Notes: generated by a model not told the origin, from the sequence alone. Shown: positions 17,543 to 25,665, numbered from the stretch's first letter. The stretch: 64,000 nt of DNA from Mycobacterium conspicuum (GCF_010730195.1 NZ_AP022613.1:5828001-5892000), one strand, 5' to 3'. A program made the numbers and translations.

Positions 17543-18001
17543 ATGAAGCTCATTCTGACGGCTGACGTCGACCACCTGGGTTCCGTCGGTGACACCGTCG
17601 AGGTCAAGGACGGGTTCGGTCGCAACTTCCTGCTTCCGCGCGGCCTGGCGATCGTCGCCTCGCGCGGCGCGCAGAAGCAGGCCGACGATATCCGTCGCGC
17701 CCGCGAGACCAAGACCGTGCGCGACCTCGAGCACGCCAACGAAATCAAGGCCGAGATCGAGGCGCTGGGCCCGGTGTCGCTGCCGGTGAAGACGGCCGCC
17801 GATTCCGGCAAGCTGTTCGGTTCGGTCACCGCCGGTGACGTGGTCGCTGCGATCAAGAAGGCCGGCGGGCCGAACCTCGACAAGCGCATCGTTCGGCTGC
17901 CCCAGGCGCACATCAAGTCGGTGGGCACGCACCCCGTGTCGGTGCGGTTGCACCCCGAGATCGACGTGGTGGTTTCGCTCGAGGTCGTCGGGCAGAGCTA
18001 A
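17543..18001 (+). CDS. rplI: 50S ribosomal protein L9
   Basis: A 152-residue L9, which binds 23S rRNA at the base of the L1 stalk. The signature N-terminal domain (MKLILTADVDHLGSVGDTVEVKDG, then GRNFLLPRGLA) and long connecting helix (EIKAEIEALG) are clear. It is the last gene of the ribosomal/SSB cluster, with a hairpin 6 bases after its stop. Confidence 0.98.
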   Translation: MKLILTADVDHLGSVGDTVEVKDGFGRNFLLPRGLAIVASRGAQKQADDIRRARETKTVRDLEHANEIKAEIEALGPVSLPVKTAADSGKLFGSVTAGDVVAAIKKAGGPNLDKRIVRLPQAHIKSVGTHPVSVRLHPEIDVVVSLEVVGQS

Positions 18002-18006
18002 GCCCC

Positions 18007-18026
18007 GGCGGCTTGACCGAGCCGCC
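18007..18026 (+). terminator. Hairpin after rplI
   Basis: Perfect 7-bp stem GGCGGCT-TGACCG-AGCCGCC directly after the rplI stop. There is no U-tract, as is common for mycobacterial terminators. Confidence 0.55.
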
Positions 18027-18058
18027 CGTATCGTTGACCTGTCAGGCAGGGGTCAGCG

Positions 18059-18769
18059 GTGAGAAAGCTTGGGGGCGGCATGATTCCGACAGCGTGGGTG
18101 CACCGCGGCGGGGTGCTCATGGCTGTGGTCGTCTGTGCCGCGCCGGTGAGCGCGTGCCAGACCCGCGTCAACCAAGCCGACAAACCGGTCGTCGTCGACC
18201 AACTGGCGGGCATGCTGGCCGATGAATCGGCCATCAACGCGATCATGGGCACCAACGGACTTCGGGTCTATTACACCTACCGTTCGTTGCCTGGGTGGCC
18301 GGAGGGCGACGTGTATTCGCGCCCCGAATGCATGCCGCAGATCGCCAACGCGATGGAGGCGGGATACCACGGCAGCCACTACGGCCAGATGCGGGGGGCG
18401 CGGCTGGCCGACGACCGTCCGAGCGGTGCACGCAGCATCGACGAGGCCGTGGTCGCGTTCGACAGCACTCCGGCTGCACAGGCACTTGTCGCGGCCACCG
18501 TGCAATCCTGGCGAGCCTGCGCCGACGCGGTTTTGACGATCACGTCGCCGAACAGACCGCCCCATCGTTGGACCATGAAAAGTCCACGGGTCGTCAACGG
18601 GGTCCAGGTCGTCGACGCCGATGACCCCGACTCGGGGGCGGGTTGGCGGACCTCGCACGCCATGCGCGTCGTCGACGACGTGGTGATCGACGTCCGCGTC
18701 ACCGATTACGGCGTGAGTGACCAGGCTGTGCGCGTGGTCAACGCGATCGCCGGCCGCAATCCGCTGTGA
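18059..18769 (+). CDS. Lipoprotein with PknH-sensor-like domain
   Basis: A 236-residue exported protein from GTG 18059; an ATG at 18080 is an alternative start. The hydrophobic segment VLMAVVVCAAPVSAC ends in a lipobox whose Cys is followed by QTRVNQADKP. The mature part resembles the extracellular sensor domain of PknH and the LppH lipoproteins: LPGWPEGDVYSRPECMPQIA near the start, and a spaced second Cys in WRACADAVLT that could form a disulphide. It probably sits on the outer face of the membrane. The ligand is unknown. Confidence 0.82.
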   Translation: MRKLGGGMIPTAWVHRGGVLMAVVVCAAPVSACQTRVNQADKPVVVDQLAGMLADESAINAIMGTNGLRVYYTYRSLPGWPEGDVYSRPECMPQIANAMEAGYHGSHYGQMRGARLADDRPSGARSIDEAVVAFDSTPAAQALVAATVQSWRACADAVLTITSPNRPPHRWTMKSPRVVNGVQVVDADDPDSGAGWRTSHAMRVVDDVVIDVRVTDYGVSDQAVRVVNAIAGRNPL

Positions 18770-18843
18770 GGATGGCCGGCGCGGCAAACAACGACGCGGC
18801 GGCGGGAGCCCGGCGAATCGCCGGGCCGGGTGGTTCGCCGCAG

Positions 18844-18865
18844 CGGCTCCGTCGGGCTGGAGCCG
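18844..18865 (+). terminator. Hairpin downstream of the lipoprotein gene
   Basis: Perfect 7-bp stem CGGCTCC-N8-GGAGCCG about 75 bases after the lipoprotein stop. A likely end of that transcript. Confidence 0.45.
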
Positions 18866-18990
18866 GGCTGGCGAACGATTTCGACGCGGCTCGCGCGCAA
18901 ACCTCTTTACCGGCACGTAACGCAGCGAAAATCTGACCGAAAGCCAACACGCCCGGCGCGGTAACCTGGCCCGACACGCCGAGGAGATTA

Positions 18991-19075
18991 TTCTCCACAC
19001 CAAATGTCCGGCGTGGTGAAGCGTCCATCAGCAGTGATGTCGACATGCTTCGGATTAATCCACAGGTTCTCCACA
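18991..19075 (+). promoter_or_regulatory. Three DnaA-box-like 9-mers upstream of dnaB
   Basis: TTCTCCACA occurs at 18991-18999 and 19067-19075, and TAATCCACA at 19056-19064, all in the same orientation. The mycobacterial DnaA box is TT(G/C)TCCACA, so two are exact and one is close. They lie 200-285 bases before the replicative helicase gene and may let DnaA control it. Confidence 0.5.
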
Positions 19076-19232
19076 CCCCGTTCAACACGGCTGTCGATAG
19101 ATATGCACACACCATGCACAGCTTCATGAACAGCCGCCCATTGGAGGAGTCGCCAGCAACGTTTACGTTCTTCCCGACGCGAGTCAACGCGGGGATTGTC
19201 GGTGCGTCGCCCTACGCTCTGAATGCCTGTTA

Positions 19233-19248
19233 TCGAATGTATGTTCGG
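19233..19248 (+). promoter_or_regulatory. LexA (SOS) box-like site upstream of dnaB
   Basis: TCGAAT-GTAT-GTTCGG matches the mycobacterial SOS box TCGAAC-N4-GTTCGA at 10 of 12 positions. It ends 27 bases before the dnaB GTG, a position where LexA would block transcription. Confidence 0.5.
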
Positions 19249-19275
19249 CTGCTTGTCAGAAGGAGGTGAGGGTCC

Positions 19276-21090
19276 GTGGCGGTCGTCGACGATCTGGGCC
19301 ATCCGGGCATGGACGCCTCGCCACCCAGTGAAGACTTTGGCCGTCAGCCACCGCAGGATCTGGCCGCCGAGCAATCGGTGCTGGGCGGCATGCTGCTCAG
19401 TAAGGACGCCATCGCCGATGTGTTGGAGCGGCTGCGGCCCGGCGACTTCTATCGCCCCGTGCACCAAAATGTCTACGACGCCATCCTGGACCTCTACGGA
19501 CGCGGGGAACCGGCCGATGCGGTGACGGTGGCCGCCGAACTGGACCGCCGTGGATTGCTGCGCCGCATCGGCGGCGCCCCGTACCTGCACACCCTGATCT
19601 CGACGGTGCCGACGGCCGCCAACGCCGGCTACTACGCGGGCATCGTGGCGGAGAAGGCCTTGCTGCGGCGGCTGGTGGAGGCCGGAACGCGGGTAGTGCA
19701 GTACGGCTACGCGGGCGCCGAGGGCGCCGACGTGGCCGAGGTGGTCGACCGCGCGCAGGCCGAGATCTACGACGTCGCCGATCGCCGATTGTCCGAGGAC
19801 TTCGTCCCGCTCGAGGATCTGCTGCAGCCGACGATGGACGAGATCGACGCGATCGCCTCCAACGGTGGCATCGCGCGCGGTGTGCCGACCGGCTTCACCG
19901 AACTCGACGAGGTGACCAACGGGCTGCATCCGGGGCAGATGATCATCGTGGCGGCCCGGCCCGGCGTGGGCAAGGCACTCGCGTTGGAGACGCCGCTGCC
20001 CACACCGGCGGGCTGGACCACGATGGGTGACGTCGCGGTCGGCGACGAGTTGCTCGACGCCGACGGGCGACCCACGCGGGTGGTGGCGGCCACTGAGGTC
20101 ATGTTGGGCCGGCCGTGCTATGAGATCGAATTCTCCGACGGCACGGTCATCGTCGCTGACGCCCAGCACCGCTGGCCGACCGGCACCGGCATCCGGACGT
20201 CGGCCCAATTGCGTTGCGGCCTGGACACAATCGTGGTGGAAAGGTCCGCCGCTCGGTATGCCGAGCGGCGGACCGCCTCCGCCGTGCTGGCGCCGGTGGT
20301 GCACGTCGCCGCGGTGCGCCGGGTGCCCAGCGTTCCGGTCCGCTGCGTCGAGGTGGACAATCCCGCGCATTTGTATCTGGCCGGCAGCGGGATGGTGCCG
20401 ACGCACAATTCCACGCTGGGGCTGGACTTCATGCGGTCGTGTTCGATCAAGCATCGACTGGCCAGCGTCATCTTCTCGCTGGAAATGAGCAAGTCCGAAA
20501 TCGTCATGCGGCTGCTCTCGGCCGAGGCGAAAATCAAACTGGCCGATATGCGGTCGGGCCGGATGAACGACGACGACTGGACGCGGCTGGCGCGGCGGAT
20601 GAGCGAAATCAGCGAGGCGCCACTGTATATCGACGACTCACCCAACCTGACCATGATGGAGATCCGCGCCAAGGCGCGACGGCTACGGCAGAAGGCCGAC
20701 CTGAAGCTGGTCGTGGTCGACTACCTGCAGCTGATGACCTCGGGCAAGAAGCACGAGTCGCGGCAGGTCGAAGTCTCCGAATTCTCAAGGCACCTCAAGC
20801 TTTTGGCTAAGGAGCTGGAGGTTCCGGTGGTCGCGATCAGTCAGCTGAACCGCGGCCCCGAGCAGCGCACCGACAAGAAGCCGATGCTGGCGGACCTTCG
20901 CGAGTCGGGTTCGCTGGAGCAGGATAGCGACATGGTCATCTTGCTGAACCGGCCGGACGCGTTCGACCGAGACGACCCGCGTGCGGGAGAGGCGGATTTC
21001 ATTCTCGCCAAACATCGCAACGGTCCGACCAAGACGATTACTGTCGCCCACCAACTGCACCTGTCGCGATTCACCAACATGGCTCGCTGA
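19276..21090 (+). CDS. dnaB: Replicative DNA helicase DnaB, interrupted by a mini-intein
   Basis: Hexameric 5'-3' helicase that unwinds DNA at the fork. The precursor has 604 residues: N-extein 233, intein 145, C-extein 226. Spliced DnaB is thus about 459 residues, the normal size. The N-terminal domain (QPPQDLAAEQSVLGGMLLS) and RecA-like motor (VVVDYLQLMTSG, VVAISQLNRGPEQRTDKKP) are intact. The Walker A motif is split by the intein between GVGK and STLGLD, so unspliced protein cannot bind ATP. A second known intein site, RESG/SLEQ, is empty. GTG 19276 follows AGGAGGTGAG. Confidence 0.98.
   Translation: MAVVDDLGHPGMDASPPSEDFGRQPPQDLAAEQSVLGGMLLSKDAIADVLERLRPGDFYRPVHQNVYDAILDLYGRGEPADAVTVAAELDRRGLLRRIGGAPYLHTLISTVPTAANAGYYAGIVAEKALLRRLVEAGTRVVQYGYAGAEGADVAEVVDRAQAEIYDVADRRLSEDFVPLEDLLQPTMDEIDAIASNGGIARGVPTGFTELDEVTNGLHPGQMIIVAARPGVGKALALETPLPTPAGWTTMGDVAVGDELLDADGRPTRVVAATEVMLGRPCYEIEFSDGTVIVADAQHRWPTGTGIRTSAQLRCGLDTIVVERSAARYAERRTASAVLAPVVHVAAVRRVPSVPVRCVEVDNPAHLYLAGSGMVPTHNSTLGLDFMRSCSIKHRLASVIFSLEMSKSEIVMRLLSAEAKIKLADMRSGRMNDDDWTRLARRMSEISEAPLYIDDSPNLTMMEIRAKARRLRQKADLKLVVVDYLQLMTSGKKHESRQVEVSEFSRHLKLLAKELEVPVVAISQLNRGPEQRTDKKPMLADLRESGSLEQDSDMVILLNRPDAFDRDDPRAGEADFILAKHRNGPTKTITVAHQLHLSRFTNMAR
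19975..20409 (+). other. 145-residue class 3 mini-intein in the DnaB P-loop
   Basis: Runs from Ala1 (codon 19975) to Asn145 (20407-20409), followed by Ser+1. There is no Cys or Ser at position 1. Instead it has the W-C-T triad of class 3 inteins: Trp67 in HRW (20173-20175), Cys124 in VRCVEV (20344-20346) and Thr143 in PTHN (20401-20403). It has no endonuclease domain. Size and site match the M. leprae DnaB mini-intein (DnaBi1 type) as I recall. Splicing starts with attack by Cys124, so it could be redox sensitive. Confidence 0.93.
20910..20911 (+). other. Vacant second DnaB intein site (RESG/SLEQ)
   Basis: In M. tuberculosis (DnaBi2) and Synechocystis, DnaB inteins are inserted after RESG and before SLEQ/SIEQ. 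Here ADLRESG and SLEQDSDMVILL are contiguous, with the junction between 20910 and 20911. The intein related to this site is found as a separate gene downstream. Confidence 0.85.
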
Positions 21091-21184
21091 GACCGAACGG
21101 TTCCACTCACAATCACCGCCGCGCCAGTGAACCGCCATCGTGGCAGTCGATTTCGCGCCGTCGGCAGGTGTCGGTACGTGTCGG

Positions 21185-21190
21185 TAGCCT
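21185..21190 (+). promoter_or_regulatory. Predicted -10 box TAGCCT, leaderless start of the orphan intein gene
   Basis: TAGCCT fits TANNNT and ends 6 bases before the ATG at 21197, with GTGTCGGTA direct repeats just upstream. It suggests expression independent of dnaB. Confidence 0.5.
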
Positions 21191-21196
21191 CTCGTT

Positions 21197-22546
21197 ATGA
21201 CGATGCGCGATGATCTCGCTCCCGCCGGTGAAGCGGATGCACCTAGCGATGGCAGCGGGTGTCTGCAGCTGCGAGCCGCAAGGGCAGATAATGGATTTCA
21301 CATCTCCTTGAATGAGCTGGGGCACACTGGCGAGCGTCCGCTGCTGTGGTCGGTGGACGAGAAGATGCGCCTAGTGAGGCGGCATATCACAGGACGTGTA
21401 TCAATCCGCAGTCGGGAGGCTGTTTGCTTGAGTTTGGCATCCGGACGTGAACTACAGCTGATTCCGGAACAGAGCGTCCTCAAAGTCGATGGCTGGATGC
21501 CGGTGGGGCAGTTGAGTGTTGGCAACAGGATTGGCGTCGTTCGCCGGTTGTCCGAACCGTCCCAGCCAAAGCGAATGGATGAGCCAGAGCTGATCATGTT
21601 GGCGCACATGATCGGCGACGGCTCCTGCGTCAAGAACCAACCTATTCGCTATGCATCGATTGATGAGGCCAATCTCGTGGCGGTGACGATTGCGGCGGCA
21701 TATTTCGGTGTGACAGCGATACGCGATGAGTACGAGGCCGCGCGCGTGACGACGTTGCGGTTGCCTGCTCCTTTTCACCTGACGCATGGGAAGCGCAATC
21801 CGATCGCGGAATGGCTGGATGGCCTTGGCCTTTTCGGCCTGCGTAGCTACGAGAAGTTCGTGCCAGCACCCGTCTTCGCGCTTCCCGACGAGCAAGTTGC
21901 ACTATTCCTGAGGCATCTTTGGGCGACCGATGGCTCGGTACGCTGGGACGCGAAGACATCGCAGGGACGGGTGTATTACGCCTCGACCAGCAGACGCTTG
22001 ATAGGCGATGTGATGCACCTGCTCCTTCGGGTTGGAGTGCAGAGCAAGGTTATCAAGACAACGAAGCCAGGCTATCGCGATTGCTGGTTCCTGAGCATAG
22101 ACCGAGCGGGAAATCAGGTCGCATTCCTTAACAAGGTGGGTGTGTATGGCAAGCGAGGCGCAAAGGCACAGGAAGTCGTGCGAGAGCTCGCTGGGCGTAT
22201 CCGTCGTCCGGGTACGGATACAATTCCGATCGAGGTATGGGAGCGGGTTAAAACCATTTTGGCACAACGAAACTGGTCAGATATGGATTTCGCACTCGCA
22301 ACGAATACCAGATACGACGGTCCACGAATGTGGACTCACGCACCAGGACGTCCGAGGCTGCACCGGCTGGCCGTCGTCCTGGCCGACTCGACTTTGCATG
22401 ACTTAGCGACCAGCGACATCTACTGGGACAAGGTGGTAGGCATCGTCCGCCTGGGTCGACGGGAGATCTGCAATTGGACCGAGGCAAAGGGCCATCCTGT
22501 TGTCACTCAAGGTGTAGTGGTGCGGTGCCCGCCATCATCCGTGTGA
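21197..22546 (+). CDS. Free-standing intein-like protein with LAGLIDADG endonuclease domain
   Basis: A 449-residue protein with the whole layout of a DnaB RESG-site intein but no extein. Block A-like sequence starts at Cys22 (GCLQLRAARADNG). Hint segments follow (RPLLWSVDEKMRLVRR, VDGWMPVGQLSVGNRIGVVRR), then two LAGLIDADG helices with their acids (LAHMIGDGS, Asp141; LRHLWATDGS, Asp245). The C-terminal Hint strand is SDIYWDKVVGIVRLGRREI. Splicing residues are lost: block B Thr/His are Ile89/Gln92, and terminal His-Asn is Arg443-Cys444. It begins 107 bases after dnaB. It is probably a former DnaBi2-type intein now acting, if at all, as an endonuclease. Base composition is lower in G+C than its neighbours. 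Confidence 0.88.
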   Translation: MTMRDDLAPAGEADAPSDGSGCLQLRAARADNGFHISLNELGHTGERPLLWSVDEKMRLVRRHITGRVSIRSREAVCLSLASGRELQLIPEQSVLKVDGWMPVGQLSVGNRIGVVRRLSEPSQPKRMDEPELIMLAHMIGDGSCVKNQPIRYASIDEANLVAVTIAAAYFGVTAIRDEYEAARVTTLRLPAPFHLTHGKRNPIAEWLDGLGLFGLRSYEKFVPAPVFALPDEQVALFLRHLWATDGSVRWDAKTSQGRVYYASTSRRLIGDVMHLLLRVGVQSKVIKTTKPGYRDCWFLSIDRAGNQVAFLNKVGVYGKRGAKAQEVVRELAGRIRRPGTDTIPIEVWERVKTILAQRNWSDMDFALATNTRYDGPRMWTHAPGRPRLHRLAVVLADSTLHDLATSDIYWDKVVGIVRLGRREICNWTEAKGHPVVTQGVVVRCPPSSV

Positions 22547-22562
22547 CCGGGTCGCCTTCCCG

Positions 22563-23894
22563 TCAGATTCGCGCCGAATGGCGGAAACGACGCGCTGGCC
22601 GCTCAAGCCGCAGATGATCCCGCAACGTGTTCCCGGCGTACTCGGTGCGAAATCGTCCCCGCCGCTGCAGGATCGGCACGACGTGATCGACAAACGCCGC
22701 CAGCTCGTAGGGCAGTGTCGATCCCATGATGGTGAATCCGTCGATGGCGCCGGCATCTTGCCACGCGACGACGTGATCGGCGAGTTGCTCGGGTGTTCCG
22801 ATGAAGTGAGTCTGTCCCGCGCCTCCGCTCACCCGCTGGGCGATCTCCCGCAATGAGGCGTGCGGTTGTGCCCGCGCGGCCGCGAAGAGTTGATCGGCCC
22901 GCGTCGACGGCGATTGCCCAGCCCAGAGATGGGCGGGCAGCGGAGCATCAGGGTCGTAGGCGTCGGGGTCGAGACCCGCCGTGTAAAGGGCGTTCTGCCA
23001 ACGGAATTCGGGACTGGCCAAGTCTTCCAGCCGCCGCGCCCGAGCGCGGGCCTCAGCCTCGGTGCCGCCCAGGGTCACCATCAACGCCGGCAGGACCAGT
23101 AGCTGTTCGGGGTCACGACCAGATGCGGCCGCCCGTGCGTGGAGGTCAGCGCGGAAGGAGACCGCCGACTCCAACGAGGGCGGCCCGGAGAAGACCATCT
23201 CGGCGTATCGCGCCGCGAGCGCGACGCCCGCGTCAGATTGTCCCGCCAAGACCAGCACCGGGTGTCCCTGAGGCGAGCGAGGGAAGGGCAGCACTCCTTC
23301 CACGTCGTAGTAGCGTCCGTGAAAGTGAGGTGCGTGCAGCTTGCTGCGGTCCGCCCACACCCCGCGCTCGCGGTCACCGATCACGGCGTCGTCGTCCCAG
23401 CTGTCCCACACTTGCGTCACAACCTCGACGAATTCGTTTGCGCGCGCGTAACGGTCGGCATGGTCGGGATGGTTGGGTTCACCGAACGCGGCGGCGGCCA
23501 GTGGCGTGACGGTGGTGACGATGTTCCACCCGGCGCGGCCGCCGCTGAGGTGGTCCAGCGTCGCGAAGCGGCGAGCGAGTTCCCACGGTTTGTTGTAAGT
23601 CGTGGAGCCGGTGCCGATCAACCCGATGTGGTCGGTGACGGCGGCCAACGCCGAGAGGACCGAGATCGGGTCGAACTGAGTCTGTGGCAGGTGCGTGGCC
23701 CGGTACTCGGCGATGGCGATGTTGTCGGCGAGGAAGATGGAGTCCATCAAGCCGCGTTCGGCGATCCGCGCGATGTCGGTGTAGTACGAGAGGCCGACAA
23801 CGTCGCGTACGTCGTCGTCGACTACGCGCCAGGCGGATTCGTGGTAGCCGTTGGGCCAGATGAACGCGTTGAAGTGCAACGGCCGCGGGCTCAT
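22563..23894 (-). CDS. FMN-dependent monooxygenase of the NtaA/SnaA/DszA family
   Basis: A 443-residue luciferase-like protein of the long NtaA/SnaA/DszA branch, which uses FMNH2 from a partner reductase to oxidise small molecules (chelators, antibiotics, sulphur compounds). Hallmarks: LHFNAFIWPNGYHESAWRV at the start, FLADNIAIAEY, ISGG-like LSGGRAGWNIVTTVTPLAAA, and HPVLVLAGQSDAGVALAARY. I choose the ATG at 23894, with AAGGA at a good distance, over two upstream in-frame starts. It converges with the orphan intein gene. No flavin reductase is adjacent, and the substrate is unknown. Confidence 0.92.
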   Translation of the reverse strand: MSPRPLHFNAFIWPNGYHESAWRVVDDDVRDVVGLSYYTDIARIAERGLMDSIFLADNIAIAEYRATHLPQTQFDPISVLSALAAVTDHIGLIGTGSTTYNKPWELARRFATLDHLSGGRAGWNIVTTVTPLAAAAFGEPNHPDHADRYARANEFVEVVTQVWDSWDDDAVIGDRERGVWADRSKLHAPHFHGRYYDVEGVLPFPRSPQGHPVLVLAGQSDAGVALAARYAEMVFSGPPSLESAVSFRADLHARAAASGRDPEQLLVLPALMVTLGGTEAEARARARRLEDLASPEFRWQNALYTAGLDPDAYDPDAPLPAHLWAGQSPSTRADQLFAAARAQPHASLREIAQRVSGGAGQTHFIGTPEQLADHVVAWQDAGAIDGFTIMGSTLPYELAAFVDHVVPILQRRGRFRTEYAGNTLRDHLRLERPARRFRHSARI

Positions 23895-24044
23895 CGGATC
23901 AGGTCCTTCATGCATGCCACAACACGTGGTCTGGCTCAGGAATTTCATGGACCCGAACGTGCCGCTGGCATTGCCTAGAGACGCGGCGAATCTGTCGGTG
24001 GGTCGGGGCAGGGTTGTCCGTAACCACTACAGAAAGGTGTGCAC

Positions 24045-24524
24045 ATGTGCTGGCAGTGCGACAACCCCGGCGCCACCACCGAGGATTACCTGGACGTTCT
24101 GCGGGACATCATCGCGGACTACGGATGGGCAGTCCAGTTTGTCGAGGACGACCGACGACCCTTCGCGTACACGATCGGCCTACATCAACGCGGTCTGCCT
24201 GAGTTGTTGATCACGGGATTGCAGCCACAGCCGTCGGCGCAGTTGCTCAATGCGGTCGCGCAGCAGATTGTCGATGAGGGCATGAGGCTGTTGCCGGCCG
24301 AGCACATCGACTACCAGGGCGAGTTCCTTTTGGAGGTTGTCGAGGTCGAACACCCCGACGTGCATCTAAAGTTCGCCGTCGCGCTGTGCGGGCCGGACGT
24401 TCGCGCGTATCAACTTGTGTGGACCGACGACCGCCGCCACTGGCCATGGGATCGCGGGTGGAGTCATGGCCGGCGCAGGCAACCGGTGCTCGGCGTCCGC
24501 ACCGCTCTACCCAACGCTGGTTAG
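24045..24524 (+). CDS. DUF4262 protein
   Basis: A 159-residue protein beginning MCWQCDNPGATTEDYLDVLR, the normal opening of DUF4262 proteins, with a CxxC pair. The body AVQFVEDDRRPFAYTIGLHQ and LPELLITGLQPQPSAQLLN is typical. Function is unknown. AAAGG lies 7 bases before the ATG, so this start is preferred to the GTG six bases earlier. Its TAG overlaps the stop of the convergent dehydratase gene by 4 bases. Confidence 0.85.
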   Translation: MCWQCDNPGATTEDYLDVLRDIIADYGWAVQFVEDDRRPFAYTIGLHQRGLPELLITGLQPQPSAQLLNAVAQQIVDEGMRLLPAEHIDYQGEFLLEVVEVEHPDVHLKFAVALCGPDVRAYQLVWTDDRRHWPWDRGWSHGRRRQPVLGVRTALPNAG

Positions 24525-25552
24525 CGGAAGCGGACGTTCAGCGTCGCCAGGCCGAAGATCTTTCGGCCGCCGGACTTCGCGCCCACAATGACGACACCGC
24601 TACGGGTCGCGGGGTCCAGTGACTTCACCTTGCCGCTGAACTCGATGTCGGCGCCCTCGGTGGCCGACACGATCGCGGGCTGCGACAGCCGCACGGCGTA
24701 GCGGGTAACCGCCCCGGGGTCGCCCGACCACGCGGAGGCGTATCCGGCGCCCAGCCCCATGGTGAGCATCCCGTGGGCGATCACGTCGGGCAGGCCCGCC
24801 GCCTTGGCGATCGCCTCGTCCCAGTGGATCGGGTTGGCGTCGCCGGCGACGCCGGAATAGTTCACCAGGTCGCCGCGGGACAGGCGGGCGTGGCGCACCG
24901 CTAGCTCGTCGCCGACCTTCACGTCGTCGAAGGATGGTGTCCCCGGCGTGCGCGTCGTGCCGCCCTCGGCGATCCGGATTTCACCCTCGGGGCGCACCGT
25001 CTTTTCATAGGCGGTCTTGGATTCGCCGATCGGCAGCGCGTACGCGTCGTGCATCGTGACGTTCTGCACGATCGCCTTGATCGCCGGATCGACGTCGTCG
25101 GCGGTGACGCCGACGACTGTGGTGTGCAGGGTGTGCACCCGCTCGCCAGCAGCGTCGGTGAAGGTGTTGGTCACGGTGATGAAATCCCTGCCGGCGGTCC
25201 TGCGCACAGAGGTCAGTTCGACGTCGATATGCAGTTCATCGCCGTCGACGATCGGGCGGTGCTGCTCGAAGACCTCTTCGGTCTGAACGTAGGTGTCGTA
25301 GCCGACGACCACGGACTCGAACATGCGGCGATTGCAGGTCATGCCCGGGACCGACGTAAACGTCAGGGGCGCCACCAGGCCCGAATAGCCCAGATCAGCG
25401 GCGGCCGCGACATCCCAGTGTGCGGGGTGAGAGTCCTGCACCGCACGCGCGTATTCGCGCACCTTCTCGCGACCGACAAGGTAGGTGCCGTCCATCTGGT
25501 AGTAGTGGCCGACCCGTGCTTCGAGCGGCGACGCTTCTGCTTCTGCGGTCAT
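24521..25552 (-). CDS. Fused HadA/HadB-like (3R)-hydroxyacyl dehydratase
   Basis: A 343-residue double hotdog protein. The N-terminal half resembles HadA (VGHYYQMDGTYLVGREKVREYA, then GLVAPLTFTSVPGM). The C-terminal half resembles HadB, with the hydratase-2 site in LVNYSGVAGDANPIHWDEAI (catalytic Asp and His) and IAHGMLTMGLGAGY. In M. tuberculosis these are separate subunits of the FAS-II dehydratase, so the fusion should form an internal heterodimer acting on beta-hydroxyacyl-ACP or -CoA. The ATG at 25552 is preferred to a TTG at 25597. Substrate chain length is unknown. Confidence 0.9.
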   Translation of the reverse strand: MTAEAEASPLEARVGHYYQMDGTYLVGREKVREYARAVQDSHPAHWDVAAAADLGYSGLVAPLTFTSVPGMTCNRRMFESVVVGYDTYVQTEEVFEQHRPIVDGDELHIDVELTSVRRTAGRDFITVTNTFTDAAGERVHTLHTTVVGVTADDVDPAIKAIVQNVTMHDAYALPIGESKTAYEKTVRPEGEIRIAEGGTTRTPGTPSFDDVKVGDELAVRHARLSRGDLVNYSGVAGDANPIHWDEAIAKAAGLPDVIAHGMLTMGLGAGYASAWSGDPGAVTRYAVRLSQPAIVSATEGADIEFSGKVKSLDPATRSGVVIVGAKSGGRKIFGLATLNVRFR

Positions 25553-25665
25553 GAATTCGCCCAACTTTTCCGCCGGCTTGTAGCTGAGGCCGACCAAAGC
25601 ACACTAACGCGCGTCCTCCCGAGGACGACGTCCGCGGATCCCTAACGAGCTGCCGTGTCGAAACC

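Larger units (their letters stand above)
18770..19275. other. 506-base gene-free dnaB upstream region
   Basis: The only gap over 300 bases. It holds a hairpin (18844-18865), three DnaA-box-like 9-mers (18991-19075), a LexA-box-like site (19233-19248) and the dnaB ribosome-binding site AGGAGGTGAG (19261-19270). A 74-codon frame at 19045-19269 has no family features and is not called. Confidence 0.8.

Noticed and set aside
19045..19269. 74-codon frame upstream of dnaB
   Set aside because: No family features, covers DnaA and LexA-like sites, and its composition looks non-coding.
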